IMG/VR virus record: IMGVR_UViG_3300043640_000134
Span: 1-24,790 of that record
From: a virus
Strand: one strand, 5' to 3'
Length of the DNA: 24,790 nt
In this document: positions 21,417 through 24,790 of the stretch, one piece after another
Layout: the number at the start of each line of letters is the position of its first letter
Numbering within the stretch: the stretch's first letter is position 1
Position numbers and translations under genes: made by a program
Notes under the pieces: model-generated
The model's input: the letters and a program-made list of their open reading frames with translations, nothing else
What the model was told of the DNA's origin: nothing
Databases searched by the model: none

Positions 21417-21438
21417 GATCGACGTGGCGGAGATACCT

Positions 21439-22290
21439 ATGCCTGACCGACAGAGCCCGACCCTGCGTCGCCGCCGACTTGCGCAGCAACTGCGAGGGCT
21501 GCGCGATGCCGCGGGTTTGACGAGCGCCGAGGTTGCCCGGCGACTGGAGTGGAACCCCAGCAAGCTGACCCGTATGGAGCGCCCCGGCGAGGCCAAGCGC
21601 TACAACGTCCGCGACGTCCGGGACCTGTGCGACACCTACCAGGTCACCGATGAGCACACGCGCGAGCGCCTCGTGCAGCTGGCGCGGGACGGCGCCAAGA
21701 AGGGCTGGTGGGACTCCTACGACAAGATGCTGTCCGGGGAGACCGTGACGTTCTTCGGCTTGGAGGCCGAGGCCGCGAAGGTGCTCATCTTCGAGCCGCT
21801 CGCGGTGCCCGGCCTGTTGCAGACCGAGGAGTACGCCAGAGCGATCGTGGCCGGCGCCGCGGGCGAACTTGCCGATGAGCAGGCGCAGGCGCGCGTCGAG
21901 GTCCGCATGCGACGGCAGAAGTCGCTGTACGAGAGCCCGGCGATGGATCTGGTTGCGATCATCGATGAGGCTGCACTCCACCGTCAGGTCGGCAGCCCCG
22001 AGATCACACGCGCCCAGATCGAGTACCTGAAGGAGCAAGCCCGGCTTCCGAACGTCGTGCTGCACGTCATCCCGTTCGCGAGCGGTGCGCACGCGGGGAT
22101 GAGCGGGAGCTTCAACATCTTGCAGTTCCCCGAGCCGGGCGACCTCGATGCGGTGTTCGCCGACCTGGTCGCAGGGCAGATGTTCATCGAAGATGACAAA
22201 GAGGTGCGGCTGTACCATGCCGCTTTCCTGCATCTGCTCGGCGCTGCTGCGAGCCCTGCGAATACGCTGGAGATGCTCACTGACCGGTGA
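21439..22290 (+). CDS. XRE-family regulator with DUF5753 domain
   Basis: I chose ATG 21439 (283 residues), which has GGAG about 7 bases upstream and gives the usual family length. The frame also opens at 21358, but without a ribosome site. Residues about 12-70 are the helix-turn-helix (LAQQLRGLRDAAGLTSAEVA, then WNPSKLTRMERPGEAKRYNV). Residues about 110-275 are the DUF5753 sensor-like domain, with EPLAVPGLLQTEEYARAI, RMRRQKSLYE, IIDEAALHRQVG and LQFPEPGDLDAVF. Proteins of this type regulate adjacent DUF397 genes and sometimes development or element maintenance in actinomycetes. A DUF397 partner follows 30 bases later. Confidence 0.93.
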   Translation: MPDRQSPTLRRRRLAQQLRGLRDAAGLTSAEVARRLEWNPSKLTRMERPGEAKRYNVRDVRDLCDTYQVTDEHTRERLVQLARDGAKKGWWDSYDKMLSGETVTFFGLEAEAAKVLIFEPLAVPGLLQTEEYARAIVAGAAGELADEQAQARVEVRMRRQKSLYESPAMDLVAIIDEAALHRQVGSPEITRAQIEYLKEQARLPNVVLHVIPFASGAHAGMSGSFNILQFPEPGDLDAVFADLVAGQMFIEDDKEVRLYHAAFLHLLGAAASPANTLEMLTDR

Positions 22291-22320
22291 GTGCCCCGTC
22301 TACCGAGGAAGCCTGTACCT

Positions 22321-22419
22321 ATGCCGAAGGATCTGCCCGAGGCTGCCTGGAGAAAGAGTTCGCGTAGTGACGCGAACGGCAGCTGCGTCGAGGTCGTTGC
22401 ACTCGACGACGAGGAGTAA
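22321..22419 (+). CDS. Micro-DUF397 protein (32 residues), partner of the XRE gene
   Basis: ATG 22321 has GAGGAAG about 9 bases upstream. The product MPKDLPEAAWRKSSRSDANG continues SCVEVVALDDEE and stops. The WRKSSRS..NGSCVEV core is diagnostic of DUF397. The second half of the usual domain is missing, as in the two micro-DUF397 genes on the other strand. Location behind XRE/DUF5753 is the standard arrangement. It is followed by a strong terminator. Confidence 0.85.
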   Translation: MPKDLPEAAWRKSSRSDANGSCVEVVALDDEE

Positions 22420-22436
22420 ACCGCCCCTGAAATCGA

Positions 22437-22465
22437 GAAACCCCCCGAACGCGCCGGGGGGTTTC
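22437..22465. terminator. Bidirectional Rho-independent terminator
   Basis: GAAACCCCCCG (22437-22447) pairs perfectly with CGGGGGGTTTC (22455-22465) around a 7-base loop, with TTTC ending the right arm and GAAA beginning the left arm. It closes the XRE/DUF397 unit. Confidence 0.9.
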
Positions 22466-22557
22466 TCTGTACCTATACCGCGTCCCACGATACCCCAGTG
22501 AGGCGCGGGGCTGACGATGGGCGAGACGTCCGGCGCGACCCCTGCGAAGCTGTCAAT

Positions 22558-22594
22558 GCGGCCCGGAGACGCACCCGCATGCGTCCCGGGCCGC
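22558..22594 (+). repeat. Long hairpin upstream of the GntR gene
   Basis: GCGGCCCGG (22558-22566) pairs with CCGGGCCGC (22586-22594), and ACGCA (22569-22573) with TGCGT (22580-22584), making a nearly continuous stem. It is the main structure in the roughly 290-base gap between the micro-DUF397 and GntR genes. A second transcription barrier is plausible. Confidence 0.5.
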
Positions 22595-22636
22595 GCTGTC
22601 GACCGTACGTTGCGGTGGTGCCGTACGTCCAGACAC

Positions 22637-22666
22637 CCGCACCTGTCTGCACTCGTCTGCACCTGT
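22637..22666 (+). promoter_or_regulatory. Three 10-bp direct repeats (CTGCACCTGT-like), candidate GntR operator
   Basis: CCGCACCTGT (22637-22646), CTGCACTCGT (22647-22656) and CTGCACCTGT (22657-22666) repeat head to tail at one helical turn. A -10-like TACTGT (22698-22703) ends 7 bases before the GntR GTG (22711), so the mRNA is probably leaderless and the repeats lie just upstream of its promoter. Autoregulation by GntR is inferred. Confidence 0.5.
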
Positions 22667-22710
22667 AGGGCCGCATCTGGCCACGGGCGCGGACATCTAC
22701 TGTCCTACCT

Positions 22711-22968
22711 GTGTTCGCCGATGATCTTGATCACGAGAGTGGCCGGACGCTCTCCCAGCAGATCGCCGACAGGATCGAGAAGAAGATCCGCAGCGGTGCC
22801 CTGCCCCCCGACCGGGCGGTCCCCTCGGAGTCCCAGATCGCGCAGATCTGGAACGTCTCCCGCGACACCGCCCGGCGTGCCACCAGGATCCTCGTGGAGC
22901 GAGGGATCGTCTACACCGTGGTGGGCAAGGGCTCCTACGTCAGGGCGCCGGAGGAGTGGCCACGCTGA
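22711..22968 (+). CDS. Stand-alone GntR-type winged-helix regulator
   Basis: This 85-residue protein starts at GTG 22711. The whole length is a GntR DNA-binding domain: LSQQIADRIEKKIRSGALPP, then PSESQIAQIWNVSRDTARRA, then the wing ILVERGIVYTVVGKGSYVR. There is no effector-binding domain, unlike full GntR regulators of about 230-250 residues. Short GntR proteins of this kind act as repressors in actinomycete conjugative elements (KorSA-type regulators of AICEs are GntR proteins, though longer). The gene has no clear Shine-Dalgarno and is probably leaderless. Its last 29 bases overlap the convergent exoribonuclease gene. Confidence 0.88.
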   Translation: MFADDLDHESGRTLSQQIADRIEKKIRSGALPPDRAVPSESQIAQIWNVSRDTARRATRILVERGIVYTVVGKGSYVRAPEEWPR

Positions 22969-23482
22969 GGAGGTGCTCGGCCATGACCTTGATGTGCCGG
23001 GCGTCGGCCAAAGCGTTGTGCACGCCGCCCTCCTGCTCGGGCAGGCGTGGATTGCCGAGCCGCTCGGACTCCTGTCGCAAGTCGTTCGTCCACATCGGAA
23101 TCCCGGTCGGCAGGTCGATCATCCGACCGAAGAGCTGCGCCAGGCAGACGTGGTCGTAGGCGCTGTACCAACCCCACAGCTCCGCGTTCGGGGTGTCCAC
23201 TAGGAAGCGGCGGACCTCGTCGCGGATCTGGTCGCGCGGCTTCACGTCCGGGTGCGCACGGTCGAGGAACGGCTTCCGGAGTGGCTTGATCCCGTCGTGT
23301 CGGATCATCGGGAGGGACGGGACGACGTTCGCGCGCAGCCAGTCGTGCTTCATGACTCGATCCACGGGCATGTCCCGGTTGACGGCGTAGTACTCCTTGC
23401 CGTCCTCGCGTACGAGGGCGACGGAGATCGGTGCGATGGTCTCGCCGTCCTCCAGGAACTCCCAGTCCATGTAGATCTTCAC
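22940..23482 (-). CDS. DEDDh 3'-5' exoribonuclease, Rv2179c-like
   Basis: This 180-residue protein starts at GTG 23482 (KIYMDWEFLEDGETIAPISV). The catalytic set Asp6, Glu8, Asp110, His155 and Asp160 is present in DWE, AYDH and HNALADAR, the DEDDh arrangement of RNase T/DnaQ-type exonucleases. The YMDWEFLEDG...PIS, ELWGWYSAYDH and WTNDLRQE segments match mycobacterial Rv2179c, which trims 3' RNA overhangs. It is expected to be a cytoplasmic, Mg-dependent enzyme. Copies of this family are carried by many actinophages and elements. The gene overlaps the convergent GntR gene by 29 bases. Confidence 0.88.
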   Translation of the reverse strand: MKIYMDWEFLEDGETIAPISVALVREDGKEYYAVNRDMPVDRVMKHDWLRANVVPSLPMIRHDGIKPLRKPFLDRAHPDVKPRDQIRDEVRRFLVDTPNAELWGWYSAYDHVCLAQLFGRMIDLPTGIPMWTNDLRQESERLGNPRLPEQEGGVHNALADARHIKVMAEHLLSVATPPAP

Positions 23483-23514
23483 GCTTCGTCCCTTCGTAGG
23501 TGGAGCACGGTGGC

Positions 23515-23799
23515 TTACGGGTGGCTACCGGTCGTGGCCGGATGCGGCGAAGGCGAGCCGGTAACGCTCGTGGGGTCGAGCGGCCGTGGCAGGTTGATGT
23601 GCGCGTTCTCGTACAGCGCGACCTCACCGACGACCCACAGGGCGGTCGCCATGATGACGGCCGCTATGCATCGCTGCCACAGCGGGAACTGGCGCCTCTT
23701 GCGGTTGCGCTGGAGCTCACGCTTCTCGCGGCGGACGGCGCGGGCGAACCGCTTGGCCTCCTCGTCCGGCCAGTCGCCGTAGTCCATAGAGGTGCTCAC
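23515..23799 (-). CDS. Small one-TM membrane protein
   Basis: This 94-residue protein starts at GTG 23799 and overlaps the upstream stop by 4 bases (GTGA). Residues 1-35 are strongly basic (RFARAVRREKRELQRNRKRR) and should stay in the cytoplasm. Residues about 42-62 form one membrane helix (CIAAVIMATALWVVGEVALY). The remaining 30 residues are Pro/Ser/Thr-rich and extracytoplasmic. No family is recognised. Tight coupling to the upstream coiled-coil protein suggests that they work together, with the exoribonuclease gene 32 bases downstream. Confidence 0.65.
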   Translation of the reverse strand: MSTSMDYGDWPDEEAKRFARAVRREKRELQRNRKRRQFPLWQRCIAAVIMATALWVVGEVALYENAHINLPRPLDPTSVTGSPSPHPATTGSHP

Positions 23800-24215
23800 G
23801 ACTCACCGCCGGGAGCCTCGGGAATCGCCAGGATGCCAAGGATCTGCTGTCCGGCGTAGGAGATGCCGTGTCCTGCGTCACTGGCGGTGGGGTAGGTGGG
23901 GCGAATGTCGACCCAGACCTGCGCCATGCGGCGAGCCCGCTCGACTGCGGCCTTGAGCGCATCCCGCTCGGCCTGGTCCGATGCCCACGTTGAGGCGGCC
24001 TCGGCCGCCGTGGCGGTCAGCTCGTCGAGCACGGACTGCAGGGAGGTAATGCATTCCTGGCCTGCGTCCCGCTCGGACCGTAGCCGATAGACCTCGCGCA
24101 CGAGCGCATGCCGGTCCGCTTCGGTCTGGCGGAGGCTCTGATGCTGCCCGTCCTGCGATCGCGCCGCGCGGGCGCGGATGGCCAGCAGTTCGCGGCCGTC
24201 GATCTCCTTGCTCAT
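23796..24215 (-). CDS. Coiled-coil hypothetical protein
   Basis: I chose ATG 24215 (139 residues), which overlaps the upstream stop by 4 bases; in-frame codons beyond it are a shadow. Residues about 15-95 are highly charged helix with heptad-like spacing (ALVREVYRLRSERDAGQECI, then LQSVLDELTATAAEAASTWA). Phage and element proteins of this kind often continue into a conserved C-terminus such as the YAGQQILGILA segment seen here. There is no enzymatic motif or membrane helix. Function is unknown. Confidence 0.65.
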   Translation of the reverse strand: MSKEIDGRELLAIRARAARSQDGQHQSLRQTEADRHALVREVYRLRSERDAGQECITSLQSVLDELTATAAEAASTWASDQAERDALKAAVERARRMAQVWVDIRPTYPTASDAGHGISYAGQQILGILAIPEAPGGES

Positions 24216-24517
24216 CGGACGCTCACCACCGTGCGGCCCACCAGAGGGCCAGGGCAGGAGGTGTGCACGCCGAGGAACGGGTTGCAGCAGCCGGGAGTGC
24301 AGTCGCCGAGCGGGAGCTGCTCGCCTGCGGGCGGCCGGTAGCCGACGGCAGGAGCGCACATCGCCTCGCAGGCGAACACCTGGGAGCCGGTCGTCGCGGA
24401 GATCCCCACGGGGACGCTGTAGATCCCGGTGGTGGTGAAGTCGGCGTTGCAGACGATGCAGGCGTTGCCGTCGGCCTGCTGGTTGTTCAGGTCATCGAAG
24501 ACGGCCGAGGCCATCAT
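24212..24517 (-). CDS. Cys-rich conserved hypothetical protein
   Basis: I chose ATG 24517 because AAGGAG lies 6 bases upstream; the frame is open earlier without a site. The 101-residue product has eight cysteines: CIVC, then CEAMC, then CTPGCC and one near the end. These suggest one or two zinc sites. The NACIVCNADF, then VPVGISATTGSQVFACEAMC pattern resembles small actinobacterial zinc proteins near phage and plasmid genes (from memory). It is the first gene of a coupled leftward group with the coiled-coil and membrane proteins. Function is unknown. Confidence 0.7.
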   Translation of the reverse strand: MMASAVFDDLNNQQADGNACIVCNADFTTTGIYSVPVGISATTGSQVFACEAMCAPAVGYRPPAGEQLPLGDCTPGCCNPFLGVHTSCPGPLVGRTVVSVR

Positions 24518-24580
24518 TTCGGGCTCCTTCAAGATCGTGCGTCGCTCGTGCGTCACGAGTTCGGCAGATCCGCGAGGATG

Positions 24581-24597
24581 CCTGAGGTTCCCTGAGG
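24581..24597. repeat. Direct repeat CCTGAGG x2 at a 10-bp period
   Basis: CCTGAGG occurs at 24581-24587 and 24591-24597, upstream of the leftward Cys-rich gene and next to a -10-like TACCAT on the minus strand (24606-24611). It is a candidate operator for this small operon. No convincing -35 was found. Confidence 0.35.
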
Positions 24598-24634
24598 ATT
24601 ACGAGATGGTAACGGTCCAGGTCATCGGCATTTT

Positions 24635-24742
24635 CTAGCCTCTGACCAGCACCGCCAAAATCTCCACGTGCTGGGTCATCGGGAACACATTGAACAGGCA
24701 TTCTCGCAGGTCACTGATGGTTTGACTGATCGTTAACGGTGG
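24635..24742 (-). pseudogene. 3' remnant of an RNA (uracil-5-)methyltransferase gene
   Basis: A minus-strand frame of 35 residues, bounded upstream by an in-frame TAG, ends LRECLFNVFPMTQHVEILAV then LVRG and a stop at 24635-24637. The segment FxxFPMTxHVExxAxL is the standard C-terminus of TrmA/RlmD-type rRNA or tRNA uracil methyltransferases. The rest of the enzyme (SAM motifs, catalytic Cys) is absent, and the reading frame directly upstream belongs to something else. It could be a decayed gene, a frameshifted end of a gene entering from the right edge, or the piece of a host gene carried at an attachment site. Confidence 0.5.
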
Positions 24743-24790
24743 CTATGCGCTCCTGGTGCGCGTTGATCTTGGACCAAGTGTCCTCGATCC
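24711..24790 (-). CDS. Possible partial ORF entering from the right edge
   Basis: The minus-strand frame from the window edge to TGA at 24711-24713 reads IEDTWSKINAHQERIATVND and a few more residues. It looks like plausible charged helical protein sequence. It overlaps the methyltransferase remnant by 32 bases in another frame, so the two may be one frameshifted gene or unrelated. Only 25 residues are visible and no family can be assigned. Confidence 0.3.
   Translation of the reverse strand, partial: IEDTWSKINAHQERIATVNDQSNHQ

Noticed and set aside
21358-21438. Upstream in-frame start for the XRE gene
   Set aside because: There is no ribosome site, the added 27 residues look non-coding, and a palindrome typical of operators lies inside. 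ATG 21439 gives the normal family length.
22300-22662. Minus-strand 120-codon frame
   Set aside because: It runs through the micro-DUF397 gene, the perfect terminator at 22437-22465 and a second hairpin, and has no recognisable motif.
1-24790. tRNA genes, rRNA genes, CRISPR arrays and insertion sequences
   Set aside because: I looked for cloverleaf ends, regularly spaced repeats and transposase motifs and saw none. The repeats present are short operators or hairpins.

Overview
The window is high-GC DNA of actinobacterial type. GTG and TTG starts are frequent, third codon positions are mostly G or C, and the families present are ones common in Streptomyces, Streptosporangium and related genera: DUF397, XRE/DUF5753, a DUF2637 membrane protein and an Rv2179c-type exoribonuclease. 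I read it as an integrated or extrachromosomal mobile element that combines a siphovirus-type late region with an operon resembling those of actinomycete integrative conjugative elements (AICEs). No integrase, terminase, portal, replication gene or tRNA is visible, so any ends of the element lie outside the window or near its right edge.

Positions 1-13664 (+ strand) hold head and tail morphogenesis genes in the usual order. They are the 3' end of a ClpP-type prohead protease, an HK97-fold major capsid protein, two small probable capsid-surface proteins, a zinc-ribbon protein with a conserved reading frame nested out of frame inside it, a head-tail connector, two tail-completion proteins, two related tail-tube-type proteins separated by a conserved small gene, tail-assembly chaperones joined by a -1 frameshift at GGGAAAA, a 727-residue tape measure, a large minor tail protein with three LamG-like insertions, and two tandem paralogous beta-rich proteins. 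Most genes overlap by 1-4 bases, which suggests translational coupling.

Positions 13738-16267 (+ strand) hold the lysis and accessory cassette. It contains a coiled-coil/one-TM XhlA-like protein, a one-TM Pro/Thr-rich protein, a 37-residue acidic protein, a CHAP plus peptidoglycan-binding endolysin, a putative HExxE metallopeptidase, a small helical protein that may be an Acb2/Tad1-type anti-CBASS sponge, and a two-TM holin. A composite terminator follows.

Positions 16435-21233 (- strand) run tail-to-tail with the phage late genes. In transcription order they encode an 83-residue conserved protein, a 43-residue helical peptide, two micro-DUF397 proteins flanking a strong hairpin, an HU-family protein, a DUF2637/SpdB-like membrane protein, an FtsK/TraB-type DNA translocase, a TM protein with two CxxCxGxG motifs, and a small Cys/His protein. 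A good promoter (-35 at 21318-21323, -10 at 21295-21300) faces this operon.

Positions 21234-24790 form a regulatory and accessory end. An XRE/DUF5753 regulator with its own micro-DUF397 partner (+) is followed by a strong terminator. A stand-alone GntR winged-helix protein (+) is preceded by three 10-bp repeats. A leftward group encodes a DEDDh exoribonuclease, a small membrane protein, a coiled-coil protein and a Cys-rich protein. The last 160 bases contain what looks like the final codons of an RNA (uracil-5-)methyltransferase gene, either a remnant or an attachment-site scar.

The two halves probably act in alternative lifestyles: virion production and lysis from the + strand, and maintenance or double-stranded DNA transfer from the - strand, with XRE and GntR as candidate switches. 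That functional link is inference.
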